From Leucobacter salsicius M1-8 (lineage in GTDB: Bacteria > Actinomycetota > Actinomycetes > Actinomycetales > Microbacteriaceae): a DNA stretch of 64,000 nucleotides. The stretch is from NCBI RefSeq assembly GCF_000350525.1, contig NZ_AOCN01000028.1:52756-116755 (forward strand), written 5' to 3'. The notes beneath the pieces were generated by a model. It worked only from the letters and a program-made list of their open reading frames with translations, was not told where the DNA came from and searched no databases. Position numbers and translations under genes: made by a program. Shown piece after piece: positions 8,613 to 18,632 of the stretch. Each line of letters starts with the position of its first letter. Positions within the stretch are counted from its first letter, which is position 1.

Positions 8613-8636
8613 ACCACCACCGCACCGCGCACATCG

Positions 8637-11600
8637 CTACGCGATGAGCTCCGCGAGCGGCAGCAGGCAGCGCGGCCCGAGGAGCCCTTTAAGCTCGCCG
8701 AAGAGATCGCCCGTGATGCGCACCTGCAGCGGCACTTCAAACACGCGCACCGACGTCGAGGTCAGCAGGTTCAGCCGCACCTCGCTGTCGCCGCGGTGAC
8801 GGGCGAGGGTGCGCTTGAGTTCCTCCATCAGATCTTCGGTGGCCTTCGTGTCCGACAGCGTCAACGTGAGCATGGTGGCGTCGTCGTGCACCGCGGCATC
8901 GATGGGACGCACACCGTAGGCGTGCATCGACATGCCGTCGTCGCGGGATTTCAGCTTGCCCCGCAGCGCGACGATGGTGTCGGCCTGCAGCAGGCTGCCA
9001 AACTCCTGGTACGACTTGCCCATGAACAGCGCCTGAATCTCGCCCGAGAAGTCCTCGACCGTGGCCATGCCGTAGAGATTGCCCGACTTCGCCGTGCGGT
9101 GCTCAACACTCGTGAGCAGGCCCGCGACCGTCACAATCTCGCCGTCCATCGCGGCAGCGGCATCGGGGTTCGTGATCTGGGCAACGGTGGCCGAGGCCTC
9201 CTTGGCGATCGCCTGCTCAAGGCCGCGCAGCGGATGGTCAGAGACGTACAGTCCGAGCATCTCGCGCTCGAAAGCCAGCTTGTCCTTCTTCGTCCACTCC
9301 GGGCGATCGGGCACCTGCGAAACCGGCTCGGGCTCGCCACTCTCCTCTGCAACCTCCGCGAAGAGGCTGTCAAAGTCGAAGCCGACGTTGCCCTTTTCAG
9401 CATCGCGCTTCTCCTTGACGGCGCTCTCAATGGCGGGCTCGTGAATCTCGACGAGCGCGCGCCGCGTACCGCCGAGCCCGTCGAACGCGCCAGCCTTGAT
9501 CAGCGACTCGATCGTGCGTTTGTTGAGCGCCGGGATCGCAACCTTTTTGAGGAAGTCGTGGAAGCTTTCAAACGCGCCGTCGGCCTCGCGCGCGTTGCGA
9601 ATCGCCTCGACCACGTGTGTCCCGACGTTGCGGATCGCGCCCAGCCCGAAGCGGATGTCCTCCCCCACCGCCGAGAAGTCGGCGAATGAGTCGTTGACGG
9701 CGGGCGGCAGCACCTTGATGCCCATGTGGCGGCACTCGTTGAGGTACAGCGCAAGCTTGTCCTTGGAGTCACCCACACTCGTGAGCAGCGCCGCCATGTA
9801 CTCGGCCGGGTAGTGGGCCTTGAGGTAGGCGGTCCAGTAGCTAATCACGCCGTACGCTGCCGAGTGGGCCTTGTTAAACGCGTAGTCCGAGAACGGCAGC
9901 AGAATTTCCCACAGCGCCTTCACGGCGGCGTCGGAGAAGCCCCGCTCGTGCATACCCCCGGCGAAGCCTTCGTACTGCTTGTCGAGCTCCGACTTCTTCT
10001 TCTTACCCATGGCGCGGCGCAAAATATCGGCCTGGCCCAGCGAGAAGCCGGCCACCTTCTGGGCAATCGACATCACCTGCTCCTGGTAAATGATGAGGCC
10101 GTAGGTGGTGCTGAGGACTTCCTTGAGCGGTTCCTCAAGCTCCGGGTGAATCGGCGTGATCGGCTGCAGCCCGTTCTTACGCAGCGCATAGTTTGTATGT
10201 GAGTCGGCACCCATGGGGCCCGGTCGGTACAGCGCCAGCACAGCCGAAATATCCTCGAAGTTGTCAGGCTTCATGAGGCGCAAGAGGCCACGCATGGGGC
10301 CGCCGTCGAGCTGGAACACGCCCAGCGTGTCGCCACGAGCGAGCAGCTCATAAGAGGGGGCATCATCGAGTTCGAGCCGCTCGAGATCGAGCTCGATGCC
10401 CTTATTGAGACGAATGTTCTCGAGCGCATCAGAAATGATCGTCAGGTTGCGCAAGCCCAGGAAGTCCATCTTGATCAGGCCCAGGTTTTCACACGTGGGG
10501 TAATCAAACTGGGTGACGATCTGGCCGTCCTGCTCACGCTTCATGAGCGGGATAATGTCGATGAGCGGGTCGCTCGACATGATGACGCCGGCGGCGTGCA
10601 CGCCCCACTGACGCTTCAGTCCCTCGAGACCGAGCGCGGTGTCGTAGACCTGCTTCGCCTCGGGGTCGGTGTCAATGACGGCGCGGAACTCGGCCGCTTC
10701 CTTGTATCGAGCATGCTTCGGGTCGGTAATCCCCGAGAGCGGGATGTCCTTGGCCATCACGGCCGGGGGCATCGCCTTCGTGAGCTTCTCACCCATCCCA
10801 AATGGGAACCCGAGCACCCGCGACGCATCCTTCAGCGCCTGCTTCGACTTAATCGTGCCGTAGGTCACAATCTGCGCCACGCGCTCGTCGCCGTACTTGT
10901 CGGTCACATACTTGATGACCTCGCCGCGGCGACGATCATCGAAGTCGACATCGAAGTCGGGCATGGAGACACGATCGGGGTTGAGGAAGCGCTCGAAGAT
11001 GAGGCCGTGCTGCAGCGGGTCGAGGTCGGTGATGCGCATGGCGTATGCAACCATCGATCCGGCGCCCGAACCGCGGCCCGGGCCGACGCGAATGCCGTTC
11101 TCCTTCGACCAGTTGATGAAGTCGGCCACGACGAGGAAGTAGCCGGGGAACCCCATCTGGGTGATCACGCCGATCTCGTACTCGGCCTGCTTGCGCACGT
11201 CGTCGGGGATGCCGCGCGGGTAGCGGTAGTGCAGCCCCTTCTCGACCTCCTTGACGAACCAGCTGTCCTCGCTCTCCCCGGCGGGTACCGGGTAGCGCGG
11301 CATGTAGTTGGCCGAGGTGTTGAACTCGACGTCGCAGCGCTCAGCAATGAGCAACGTGTTATCGCAGGCCTCGGGAAGCTCACGGAAGATATGCCGCATT
11401 TCTGCGGCGCTCTTGAGGTAGTAGCCGGATCCACTGAACTGGAATCGGTTGGGGTCGTCGAGGCGAGAACCCGACTGCACGCACAGCAGCGCCGAGTGTG
11501 CTTCAGCGTCGGCCTCGTGCACGTAATGCAGGTCGTTGGTCGCGACGAGCGGGATCTTGAGATCCTTCGCGATGTCGAGCAGGTCCTTCTTGACCCGGCG

Positions 11601-12194
11601 CTCGATGTCGAGGCCGTGGTCCATAATCTCGCAGTAAAAGTTCTCTTTACCGAATAGGTCCTGGAACTCGGCGGCCGCCTCGCGGGCCTCCTTCAACTGG
11701 CCCAGGCGTATGCGGGTTTGGATCTCGCCCGAGGGGCAACCCGTCGTCGCGATGAGGCCCTTGCTGTAAGTCTGCAGCAGTTCGCGGTCCATGCGGGGCT
11801 TGAAGTATTGCCCCTCCATCGAGGCGAGGCTCGAGAGGCGAAACAGGTTGTGCATGCCCTGCGTCGTCTCGCTCAGCAGCGTCATGTGAGTGTACGCGCC
11901 ACCACCGGAGACGTCGTCGCCACCACCGGAGCCCCAGCGCACGCGCGAGCGATCACCGCGGTGCGTGCCCGGGGTGACATATGCCTCGATGCCAATAATC
12001 GGCTTCACGCCGTTATCTTGCGCGGTGCGCCAGAAGTCGAACGCCCCGAAAATATTGCCGTGGTCGGTCATTGCGACCGCAGGCATGCCCTGGGCGGCAG
12101 TCGCCTTCATGAGCTGCCCGACGCGTGCTGCGCCGTCCAGCATCGAATACTCGCTGTGCACGTGCAGGTGCACGAAGCCGTCATCAACCGCCAC
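8637..12194 (-). CDS. dnaE: DNA polymerase III subunit alpha
   Basis: Replicative DNA polymerase catalytic subunit, 1185 residues, typical of DnaE1. The PHP domain opens with VHLHVHSEYSMLDGAA (residues 8-23) and TDHGN. The palm carries GPGRGSGAGS (371-380) and the catalytic PDFDVDF (412-418). The fingers, the tandem HhH region and the OB domain (EIVTVAGLLTS) follow. A Gly-rich insert (residues 88-99) lies in the PHP domain. The start is the GTG at 12194, with AGGGG 8 bases upstream, which begins the protein directly before the PHP motif; the open frame to 12308 adds unrelated residues. It ends the minus-strand dcw block downstream of rluD, a common actinobacterial order. Confidence 0.96.
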   Translation of the reverse strand: MAVDDGFVHLHVHSEYSMLDGAARVGQLMKATAAQGMPAVAMTDHGNIFGAFDFWRTAQDNGVKPIIGIEAYVTPGTHRGDRSRVRWGSGGGDDVSGGGAYTHMTLLSETTQGMHNLFRLSSLASMEGQYFKPRMDRELLQTYSKGLIATTGCPSGEIQTRIRLGQLKEAREAAAEFQDLFGKENFYCEIMDHGLDIERRVKKDLLDIAKDLKIPLVATNDLHYVHEADAEAHSALLCVQSGSRLDDPNRFQFSGSGYYLKSAAEMRHIFRELPEACDNTLLIAERCDVEFNTSANYMPRYPVPAGESEDSWFVKEVEKGLHYRYPRGIPDDVRKQAEYEIGVITQMGFPGYFLVVADFINWSKENGIRVGPGRGSGAGSMVAYAMRITDLDPLQHGLIFERFLNPDRVSMPDFDVDFDDRRRGEVIKYVTDKYGDERVAQIVTYGTIKSKQALKDASRVLGFPFGMGEKLTKAMPPAVMAKDIPLSGITDPKHARYKEAAEFRAVIDTDPEAKQVYDTALGLEGLKRQWGVHAAGVIMSSDPLIDIIPLMKREQDGQIVTQFDYPTCENLGLIKMDFLGLRNLTIISDALENIRLNKGIELDLERLELDDAPSYELLARGDTLGVFQLDGGPMRGLLRLMKPDNFEDISAVLALYRPGPMGADSHTNYALRKNGLQPITPIHPELEEPLKEVLSTTYGLIIYQEQVMSIAQKVAGFSLGQADILRRAMGKKKKSELDKQYEGFAGGMHERGFSDAAVKALWEILLPFSDYAFNKAHSAAYGVISYWTAYLKAHYPAEYMAALLTSVGDSKDKLALYLNECRHMGIKVLPPAVNDSFADFSAVGEDIRFGLGAIRNVGTHVVEAIRNAREADGAFESFHDFLKKVAIPALNKRTIESLIKAGAFDGLGGTRRALVEIHEPAIESAVKEKRDAEKGNVGFDFDSLFAEVAEESGEPEPVSQVPDRPEWTKKDKLAFEREMLGLYVSDHPLRGLEQAIAKEASATVAQITNPDAAAAMDGEIVTVAGLLTSVEHRTAKSGNLYGMATVEDFSGEIQALFMGKSYQEFGSLLQADTIVALRGKLKSRDDGMSMHAYGVRPIDAAVHDDATMLTLTLSDTKATEDLMEELKRTLARHRGDSEVRLNLLTSTSVRVFEVPLQVRITGDLFGELKGLLGPRCLLPLAELIA

Positions 12195-12314
12195 TACTTG
12201 AGCCCCTCTCGCCGATACTCCAGGGTACCGCGAGCACGCTGTCAACACGCGCCAAGTGTCGAGCTTCGCGCCCGGATCCAGGGGGTGATTCCGGATCCGG
12301 ACACTCAAGTTACA

Positions 12315-13232
12315 TTAGGCGTCGAGAATGTCGAGCGCGTGCTGCAAGTCGGCGGGATACACGCTTTCGTACTCCACGAGCGCTCCCGTGCCGGGGTGCC
12401 GGAAGCCCAGGCGCATGGCGTGCAGCCACTGCCGGGTAAGCCCAAGGCGCTCGGTCAGCTTCGGGTCTGCACCGTACATCGCATCGCCGACACAGGGGTG
12501 TCGCTGCGCCGACATGTGCACGCGAATCTGGTGCGTGCGGCCGGTCTCGAGCTGGACTTCGAGCAGTGTCGCGTAGGGAAACGCCTCGAGCGTTTCGTAG
12601 TGCGTGATCGAGTGCTTGCCGTCGCTGACGACCGCAAACTTCCATTCGTGGCCGGGGTGACGGCCAATCGCGCCCTCGATCGTGCCCGCGAACGGGTCGG
12701 GGTGTCCCTGGACGACCGTGTGATAAATCTTGTCGACCTCGCGCGCCTTGAACGCGCGCTTGAGGGCCGAGTATGCGCGCTCGCTCTTCGCGACGACCAT
12801 CAGGCCGCTCGTGCCGGCGTCAAGCCGGTGCACGATGCCCTGGCGCTCGGGCGGGCCCGAGGTGGCGATCCGGAACCCGGCCCCGGCGAGTGCGCCGAGC
12901 ACGGTCGGACCATCCCAACCCAGCGAGGGGTGCGCTGCCACACCCGCGGGCTTATCGATGACGACGATGTCTTCGTCGTCATGCACGATGCCGAGTTCGG
13001 GGAGGTGCACGGGGACCACTTCGGGGCCGCGCTTTTCTTCCCACGACACCTCGAGCCAGCTGCCGGCCGAGAGCCGGTCTGACTTCGCGAGTTCGCGACC
13101 ATCGAGCAGAACTCCGCCCGCCTGCACGATCTCGACCGCGAAGCTTCGCGAGAAGCCGAGCAGTTTGGCGAGGGCGGCGTCCGCGCGTTCTCCCGCGAGT
13201 CCGTCGGGGACGGGGAGGCTACGGTGTTGCAT
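12315..13232 (-). CDS. rluD: RluA-family rRNA pseudouridine synthase (RluD-like)
   Basis: Converts uridine to pseudouridine in structured RNA, probably 23S rRNA. The 305-residue protein has an N-terminal S4-like domain (residues 12-65) and the RluA catalytic domain with [14 protein letters not shown], then [17 protein letters not shown] with catalytic Asp138, and [11 protein letters not shown]. The ATG at 13232 has AAGGA 5 bases upstream and lies inside the end of lspA (14-base overlap), indicating coupling. The open frame extends 25 codons upstream within lspA but has no better start. The exact target uridines cannot be inferred. Confidence 0.93.
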   Translation of the reverse strand: MQHRSLPVPDGLAGERADAALAKLLGFSRSFAVEIVQAGGVLLDGRELAKSDRLSAGSWLEVSWEEKRGPEVVPVHLPELGIVHDDEDIVVIDKPAGVAAHPSLGWDGPTVLGALAGAGFRIATSGPPERQGIVHRLDAGTSGLMVVAKSERAYSALKRAFKAREVDKIYHTVVQGHPDPFAGTIEGAIGRHPGHEWKFAVVSDGKHSITHYETLEAFPYATLLEVQLETGRTHQIRVHMSAQRHPCVGDAMYGADPKLTERLGLTRQWLHAMRLGFRHPGTGALVEYESVYPADLQHALDILDA

Positions 13233-13824
13233 GAGTTCCTTCTGGAAATTCGCCTGCATCGTCGCCCGTGTGTACGGATTCAGAAGACTTCTTACGACCC
13301 GACCCATTGATGGGAATATCCACGAGCGTGATCACGATGAAGAGGATCATGCCGGTAACAATTGCAATGTCAGCAATGTTGTAAATCGCCTCGGGGAACC
13401 ACAGCCACATCCACGGTGTCGAGATGTAGTCGATGACGTGGCCCTCGGGGAAGCCGGGTGCGCGCGTCAGGCGATCAGTCAGGTTTCCGAGGACGCCGCC
13501 GAGCAACAGTCCCAGAAACACCGCCCACGGCACCGAGCGAAGCCGACGCAGCTGCGTCAGGATGACGACGACCACCGCGGCCGCCAGGATCGTGAAGATC
13601 CAGGTTGACCCGCTGGCCATCGAGAACGCTGCGCCGGGGTTGCGCACAAAATGCCACCGCAAAAAATCGCCGAGCACGGGCACGGTCTGCCCCTCGACGA
13701 GGTTTGCGACGACCCAGTTCTTCGCGAGCTGGTCAGCGAGAAGCACTCCACCCGCTATCGCGACGAGAACGAGCGGAACCGCCCATCCTCGCCACGACCG
13801 CGTGGTCGGCTGAGTTTCGGTCAC
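13219..13824 (-). CDS. lspA: Lipoprotein signal peptidase (signal peptidase II)
   Basis: Inner-membrane aspartyl protease that cleaves prolipoprotein signal peptides after lipidation. The 201-residue protein has four hydrophobic segments and all five conserved boxes: DQLAK (31-35), RNPGAAFS (61-68), the GG..GNLTDR box with catalytic Asp117, VIDYI, and YNIADIAI with catalytic Asp152. The charged C-terminal tail of about 30 residues is longer than usual. The start at 13824 lies 8 bases after the divIVA stop. Its 3' end overlaps rluD. The lipoprotein at 5821-6321 would be one of its substrates. Confidence 0.96.
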   Translation of the reverse strand: MTETQPTTRSWRGWAVPLVLVAIAGGVLLADQLAKNWVVANLVEGQTVPVLGDFLRWHFVRNPGAAFSMASGSTWIFTILAAAVVVVILTQLRRLRSVPWAVFLGLLLGGVLGNLTDRLTRAPGFPEGHVIDYISTPWMWLWFPEAIYNIADIAIVTGMILFIVITLVDIPINGSGRKKSSESVHTGDDAGEFPEGTHATP

Positions 13825-13832
13825 TCTCCGGG

Positions 13833-14483
13833 CTACTGCAGGCCCTCGGGAGCACCCGCGGGCTCGGGCGAGCCGTCAAGGCCGCGCAGCTGTGACTGAA
13901 TGTACGAACGCAGGGTCGAGCGGTACTCGCCCTCGAACTGACGCAGATCCTTGATCTTGAACTGCAGGTCGCTACGCTCGTCGCCGAGCACGCGCAGCTC
14001 TTCAGCGCGCTGCTCCTGTGCGTCCTGCACGAGCTGCTTGGCCGTACGCTCGGCGTCACCGATCATCTGGTCGCGCTTGCCCTCGGCCTCGTTGATGAGG
14101 CGATCACGGGTGGTCTCACCCTCGTGCACGTGCTTGTCGTGCAGCTCGAGCGCGAGCTGCAGCATGGCGCTCGACTTGATGGCGTCGGGCTGAGCCGGGG
14201 CTACCTCTGCTGCCGGGACGGGAGCCGCGACGACAGGAGCTTCGACTACAATGGTCTGCTCGGAAGCCTCGACGGCGGGGGCCGAGTTGCCACCCTCGCA
14301 CTCGGCCAGCTTCGCGGTCAGCTCGGCGATTTCTTGCTTGAGCGCCGACGTTTCTTCGTCGTGCTCGCGCAGCATCTCAACGATCTGATCGAGGAAATCA
14401 TCGACCTGGTCGAGATCGTAGCCGTCGCGGAACTTGGTAATCGTGAATTTCTGATTCACGACATCTTCTGGAGTCAAGGCCAT
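13833..14483 (-). CDS. divIVA: DivIVA/Wag31 polar growth protein
   Basis: Coiled-coil scaffold that marks curved membrane at cell poles and septum and recruits the wall-synthesis machinery. Residues 1-35 match the DivIVA membrane-binding domain (MALTPEDVVNQKF, KFRDGYDLDQVDDFLD). They are followed by a coiled coil, an Ala/Pro/Val-rich linker (about 75-105) and a second long charged coiled coil to about residue 200. The 216-residue length is near the actinobacterial norm. The start is the ATG at 14483 with an AGAGA-type ribosome-binding site. It sits in the usual place after yggT and before lspA. In related bacteria Wag31 is phosphorylated by PASTA kinases; one such kinase is in this window. 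Confidence 0.95.
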   Translation of the reverse strand: MALTPEDVVNQKFTITKFRDGYDLDQVDDFLDQIVEMLREHDEETSALKQEIAELTAKLAECEGGNSAPAVEASEQTIVVEAPVVAAPVPAAEVAPAQPDAIKSSAMLQLALELHDKHVHEGETTRDRLINEAEGKRDQMIGDAERTAKQLVQDAQEQRAEELRVLGDERSDLQFKIKDLRQFEGEYRSTLRSYIQSQLRGLDGSPEPAGAPEGLQ

Positions 14484-14567
14484 CGTTACGTCTCTTTCGA
14501 TTCGGGACCACCCGCGTGGTCTAAAACTACGCTAGCAAACAAAACACCGATTGCGTACGGTGCGCTA

Positions 14568-14861
14568 TCAGAAGCCTGGGATGATCGCGAGCAAAATCCA
14601 GCAGCACACGAGCGTGAGGATCCAGCCCAGATCAATGGCGATCTGCCCGATCCTAATGGGAGGCAGCAGCTTACGGAACATCTTAATCGGTGGATCTGTA
14701 AGACTGAAGACGAGTTCCACCGCCACTGCCAGACCGTTGCGCGGCCTGAAGTCCCGTTTGAACACCATCACCCAGTCGATGATGAGCCGCGCCCAGAGCA
14801 CCAAGATGTACAGGCGGATAGCCAACCGAATGATGGTGGTTATCGCGTAAATTACCTCCAC
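14568..14861 (-). CDS. YggT family membrane protein
   Basis: A 97-residue integral membrane protein with two hydrophobic segments (about 5-26 and 70-95) separated by LIDWVMVFKRDFRPR and LTDPPIKMFRKLLPPIRIG, the conserved YggT loop. In actinobacteria it sits between sepF and divIVA, as here, and is thought to help cell envelope or division functions. The GTG start at 14861 lies one codon past the sepF TAA. No Shine-Dalgarno is visible upstream, and GGAGG actually lies inside the first codons, so initiation probably depends on reinitiation after sepF. Confidence 0.88.
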   Translation of the reverse strand: MEVIYAITTIIRLAIRLYILVLWARLIIDWVMVFKRDFRPRNGLAVAVELVFSLTDPPIKMFRKLLPPIRIGQIAIDLGWILTLVCCWILLAIIPGF

Positions 14862-14864
14862 AGA

Positions 14865-15362
14865 TTACGCCGTGGGGGTCACGAAGAACGAGCCGTTCTC
14901 ATCGCGAACGGTCTCCTCCCCCGCAATTTCGATGTGCTCGGGCGTGAGCAGAAACACCTTGCTCGTGACGCGTTCGATGCGTCCGTGCAACCCCAGGGTG
15001 AGGCCGCTCGCAAAGTCAATGAGGCGCTTCGCGTCGCCCTCGACCATGGCCGAAAGGTTCATGATGACGGGGACTCCCTCGCGAAAGTTTTCAGCGATCA
15101 CCGTAGCGTCGCTGTATGCGGTGGGCCGCATCGTGAAAATCTCACTGAGCGGCTGCGGAGCGGCCTGGCGTGTTGGGGTGACCCGGCGCAGCGGTGTCAC
15201 CGCTGCGGCGCGCGGCTGTGCCGGGCGCGCTGCCTCGGCAGCGGGATTCGAGACCGCCGCGGGCGTCGTGGCGCGCTGCACCGGCGCAGCGGCGTTCTGC
15301 TCCTCGAGGTCCTCCTCAGCGAGGCCAAGGAACACCATGGTCTTCTTTAGGGGGTTACTCAT
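14865..15362 (-). CDS. sepF: Cell division protein SepF
   Basis: Membrane-anchored FtsZ partner. In actinobacteria, which lack FtsA, SepF is the main membrane tether of the Z ring. The 165-residue protein has an N-terminal amphipathic start (MSNPLKKTMVFLGL) for membrane binding and an Ala/Pro-rich linker (about 20-70). The globular DUF552 domain follows, with REGVPVIMNLSAM and KRLIDFASGLTLGLHGRIERV. The ATG at 15362 follows GGGAGAT. It is downstream of yggS and a few bases upstream of yggT in the classical order ftsZ-yggS-sepF-yggT-divIVA. Confidence 0.95.
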   Translation of the reverse strand: MSNPLKKTMVFLGLAEEDLEEQNAAAPVQRATTPAAVSNPAAEAARPAQPRAAAVTPLRRVTPTRQAAPQPLSEIFTMRPTAYSDATVIAENFREGVPVIMNLSAMVEGDAKRLIDFASGLTLGLHGRIERVTSKVFLLTPEHIEIAGEETVRDENGSFFVTPTA

Positions 15363-15393
15363 TTTTATCTCCCAACGGTGCGATGGTTCGAGA

Positions 15394-16089
15394 CTACCGG
15401 GGCTCCGGTCGTTTCCCTGTGATTGCGCTGCCGATCCTCAGGTGTGTCGCTCCGGCTGCGATAGCCTCGGCGAAGTCGTGGGTCATTCCGGCAGAGATGT
15501 CCGTGGCGGCGGGGTCGATCGCGCGCACCTGCGCGGAATAATCGGCGAGCCGCGCAAAGGCGCGCGCCGGTTCTTCCTCAAGCGGCGCAACGGCCATGAC
15601 GCCTCGCAGTCGCAGCGCGGGCGCGGCGGCGACGCGCTCAGCGAGCCGTTCGAGCTCTGCGGGGGCGACCCCACCTCGACCCGGATCGTCGGTCATATTC
15701 ACCTGAACGAAGGCGTCAATAGCTCGGTCGCCCTCGGCGAGCGCGTCGACCAGCCGCTCGCGGTCGATCGAGTGGATCGCGCTCGCGTAGCGTGCCGCCT
15801 GACGCGCCTTCTTCGTCTGCAACTGGCCGATGAAGTGCCAGTTCAGGTCCAGATCGGTCAACTCGGCGGCCTTGTCCTGCGCCTCCTGATGCCGGTTTTC
15901 ACCCACATCACGCACACCCAGGGCGGCGAGTTCGCGCACCAAGCTTGCGGGATGAAACTTGGTCACGACAATGAGCGTGGTGCTCTCTGGCTTACGATCT
16001 GCGGCGCGACATGCCTCAGCAATGTCGCTCCGGATCTGCGCAAGCCGATCACCCAGCCCCGGGTATGCGGGCGAAACCAGTTCGGTCAT
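15394..16089 (-). CDS. YggS family PLP-binding protein
   Basis: A 231-residue pyridoxal-phosphate-binding protein of the YggS/PLPBP family (alanine racemase-like fold), involved in PLP and amino-acid homeostasis with no known catalytic reaction. The PLP lysine is Lys44 in VVTKFHPAS; DVGENR, LNWHFIGQLQTKK and the SAGMTHDF..AI phosphate-binding region are present. The ATG at 16089 lies 7 bases past the ftsZ stop, and the stop codon forms part of the AGGTAAG ribosome-binding site. In many actinobacteria a pgeF/YfiH gene lies between ftsZ and yggS; it is absent here. Confidence 0.93.
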   Translation of the reverse strand: MTELVSPAYPGLGDRLAQIRSDIAEACRAADRKPESTTLIVVTKFHPASLVRELAALGVRDVGENRHQEAQDKAAELTDLDLNWHFIGQLQTKKARQAARYASAIHSIDRERLVDALAEGDRAIDAFVQVNMTDDPGRGGVAPAELERLAERVAAAPALRLRGVMAVAPLEEEPARAFARLADYSAQVRAIDPAATDISAGMTHDFAEAIAAGATHLRIGSAITGKRPEPR

Positions 16090-16096
16090 CGCTGGC

Positions 16097-17317
16097 TTAC
16101 CTCAGGAATTCGGGGATGTCGAGATCGTCGTCGTCATCGCCGTCAAACGCGGGGTCGGGCAGCTGGGCCTCGACGGGCGGGTTCGACAGCACCTCACCGA
16201 ACTGGCCGGTTGCGGGCGCCTTGGCATCACTGTCGCGCTGCTGGCTCGCCTTAAACCCGGGGAAGCCGAGTCCGGTTGCCTCGCTACCGACCGCGGCCGG
16301 CACATCCTCGAGACGCTCGACGTGGCTGCCGCGGCGACCACGCTCGGGCACTGCCACGGGCTGGGGCGATCCGTCATCATCAAACCCTGCGGCGATGACG
16401 GTGACGCGCACCTCGTCGCCCAGGGTGTCATCGATGACGGTTCCGAAGATGATGTTGGCTTCGGGGTGTACGACGTCTTGCACGAGGGTCGAAGCCTCGT
16501 AGATCTCACTCAGCGCGAGGTTGGAGGAGCCCTGAATCGAGAGCAGAACGCCGTGCGCGCCCTCGACCGAGGCCTCAAGCAGCGGCGAGGCAACAGCGAG
16601 CTCGGCCGCCTTGATCGCGCGGTCTGCACCGCGCGCCGAGCCGATACCCATGAGAGCCGAGCCCGCACCCTGCATCACTGACTTCACGTCGGCGAAGTCC
16701 AGGTTGATGAGACCGGGAGTGGTAATGAGGTCGGTGATACCCGAGACACCCGCAAGCAGCACCTGGTCTGCCGCGGCAAACGCTTCGATCATGCTAATGC
16801 CCGGCTCACTGATGTCGAGCAGTCGGTCGTTGGGAACCACGATGAGCGTGTCGACCGCCTCGCGCAGCGTGTGCACGCCCGCGTCGGCCTGTGCCGCACG
16901 GCGCTTGCCCTCAAAGCTGAAGGGGCGAGTGACGACACCGATGGTCAGCGCGCCAATCGACTTTGCGATCCGGGCCACCACGGGCGCGGCGCCAGTACCG
17001 GTGCCTCCGCCCTCACCTGCGGTCACGAAGACCATGTCGGCGCCCGCGAGCGCCTCCTCAATCTCCTCCGCGTGGTCCTCTGCCGCGCGGCGACCCACCT
17101 CAGGGTCGGCGCCGGCGCCGAGGCCGCGGGTAAGTTCGCGCCCGACGTCGAGCTTGACATCGGCGTCGCTCGCGAGGAGCGCCTGAGCGTCGGTGTTGAC
17201 GGCGATGAATTCAACGCCGCGCAGGCCGAGCTCGATCATGCGGTTGACGGCGTTCACGCCGCCGCCACCCACACCGACGACCTTGATCACCGCGAGGTAG
17301 TTCTGGTTCGCTGACAC
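16097..17317 (-). CDS. ftsZ: Cell division protein FtsZ
   Basis: Tubulin-like GTPase forming the Z ring. The 406-residue protein shows [14 protein letters not shown] near residue 15, the tubulin signature GGGTGTG (103-109), the T7 loop NLDFAD (205-210), a variable linker (about 320-390) and the conserved C-terminal peptide DLDIPEFLR that binds SepF and other partners. The GTG at 17317 has GGAGGGG 6 bases upstream. A TTG five codons earlier overlaps that ribosome-binding site and is rejected. A 148-base gap with a good -10 box separates it from ftsQ, so ftsZ has its own promoter in addition to readthrough. Confidence 0.97.
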   Translation of the reverse strand: MSANQNYLAVIKVVGVGGGGVNAVNRMIELGLRGVEFIAVNTDAQALLASDADVKLDVGRELTRGLGAGADPEVGRRAAEDHAEEIEEALAGADMVFVTAGEGGGTGTGAAPVVARIAKSIGALTIGVVTRPFSFEGKRRAAQADAGVHTLREAVDTLIVVPNDRLLDISEPGISMIEAFAAADQVLLAGVSGITDLITTPGLINLDFADVKSVMQGAGSALMGIGSARGADRAIKAAELAVASPLLEASVEGAHGVLLSIQGSSNLALSEIYEASTLVQDVVHPEANIIFGTVIDDTLGDEVRVTVIAAGFDDDGSPQPVAVPERGRRGSHVERLEDVPAAVGSEATGLGFPGFKASQQRDSDAKAPATGQFGEVLSNPPVEAQLPDPAFDGDDDDDLDIPEFLR

Positions 17318-17361
17318 GTGAATCCCCTCCAACCCTCAACCTCAACCTGAAGTTCAGAGTT

Positions 17362-17367
17362 AGTATA
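17362..17367 (-). promoter_or_regulatory. Candidate ftsZ promoter -10 (TATACT)
   Basis: Minus-strand TATACT, close to the consensus TATAAT, lies about 45 bases upstream of the ftsZ start in the only sizeable gap inside this part of the dcw cluster. The predicted start of transcription is near 17354. The -35 region (GTTAGG at 17-base spacing) is poor. Confidence 0.5.
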
Positions 17368-17465
17368 GCCGTATACGTTTCTGGCCTAACGGTATGGCTT
17401 TCCGCCGCTCCACCGCTCCAGACACGCCGCGACGCGTGACATTATCGAGACTTTTAGGCCCAAGC

Positions 17466-18632
17466 TCACTGAAACACGGGCGCGTCTGGCGACGAGACGT
17501 CAATGCGCTCGAGTGGCCGCTCCCCCAGCGCCGACAGCATCGACTGCAGCACGACCGACTTTCGCGCGATATCGACGTCGCCACCCCACAGCACCTGAAG
17601 CCCGTTATCGAGGGTCAGTGTGACATCCTGGGCGCTCGTCGCGGTCACCCCGGCCACACGGGCGCGTAGCTCCTGTGGCATGTCGCGCACCGTGCGAGCC
17701 GCGGACGCAAACGCTGGCGAGGCGAGGTCGGCGACCGATCCCGTGCCGACCGGCACGCCGGCGGGCGCCGCGTCTCCCGCACCAACACGCACCCCGGCTG
17801 CGTCAAACTGCTCGAACGTTCCGTTGCGTTCGATCGCGATGACCGGCACGCGCTCGGCGATCTGCACGACCAGGGTGTGGGGCGGGATCCGCTCGACCTG
17901 GTAGCGCTGGATGAGCGGAAACACCTCGAGGGCGCGATGCACCTGGGTGTCCTCAACGAGCGCGAGGGGCACGCCTTCAAACCGCTGGAGTGCGCGCACG
18001 AGTTCGTCCTCGGGAACGGCCTGCGCCCCCTCGATCCGCACATCGCGCACGGCGGTGAGCGGGGTGAATGCGGTTACCGCGACAAACATCGCCAGGGCTA
18101 GGACTGCACCCCCGGCGATCAGCCAGCCGCGGCGCTGCCTGCGCAACTGGGCGGCGAAGCGAAGCCGCTCGCCACGCTCGCGGCGACGCCGTGAGTTCGC
18201 GGCCCGCCGTACCCGGCGGTCGGCGGCACGCACCGGGTCCTTCGGCGCCCCCACCCCGGCCCAGGCGAGTGCGCGCGTCATCGCGGCGCGCGGCACCGCC
18301 AAAGCGTTGCCCGCCGATTTGGCGTTTGCGGCGCCCGCGAGCGCGGCATCGTCAATAACGTCGGTGAGTTGCACGTCGGGGTCGTGAGCGGGGGCACCAA
18401 ACCCCTCGGGCAAACTGCCCGCCACTGCGCCTGCTGCCGCGTCCGCCGTCGGATCGACGCGAAGCGCACGCGCGATGCGTGCCGCCGGATCAATCCGGGG
18501 CACCGAGTTGCCGCGCGGTGCTGAATCAGCCTGCGATGCCTGATCAGCACGATGCGCCGGATCGACCCGCGAGGCAGCCTCGGGCTCGGGGGCGTGATCG
18601 GCCTCGCGGTCGAAGCCGCCCGGGCGTTTCAC
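17466..18632 (-). CDS. ftsQ: Cell division protein FtsQ/DivIB
   Basis: Bitopic divisome protein linking FtsB/FtsL to the septal synthase. The 388-residue protein has an unusually long cytoplasmic part (about 168 residues). This is low-complexity and Ala/Pro/Asp-rich at first, then very basic ([18 protein letters not shown]). One membrane segment (about 170-190) and a POTRA domain follow ([36 protein letters not shown], 195-268), then the beta domain. The GTG at 18632 overlaps the murC stop by 4 bases (GTGA). No promoter is seen before it. Actinobacterial FtsQ proteins are often longer than the E. coli form, mainly in this N-terminal part. Confidence 0.93.
   Translation of the reverse strand: MKRPGGFDREADHAPEPEAASRVDPAHRADQASQADSAPRGNSVPRIDPAARIARALRVDPTADAAAGAVAGSLPEGFGAPAHDPDVQLTDVIDDAALAGAANAKSAGNALAVPRAAMTRALAWAGVGAPKDPVRAADRRVRRAANSRRRRERGERLRFAAQLRRQRRGWLIAGGAVLALAMFVAVTAFTPLTAVRDVRIEGAQAVPEDELVRALQRFEGVPLALVEDTQVHRALEVFPLIQRYQVERIPPHTLVVQIAERVPVIAIERNGTFEQFDAAGVRVGAGDAAPAGVPVGTGSVADLASPAFASAARTVRDMPQELRARVAGVTATSAQDVTLTLDNGLQVLWGGDVDIARKSVVLQSMLSALGERPLERIDVSSPDAPVFQ

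Noticed and set aside
8583..11657. Large plus-strand frames opposite dnaE
   Set aside because: They are shadows of the DnaE frame, without motifs or ribosome-binding sites.
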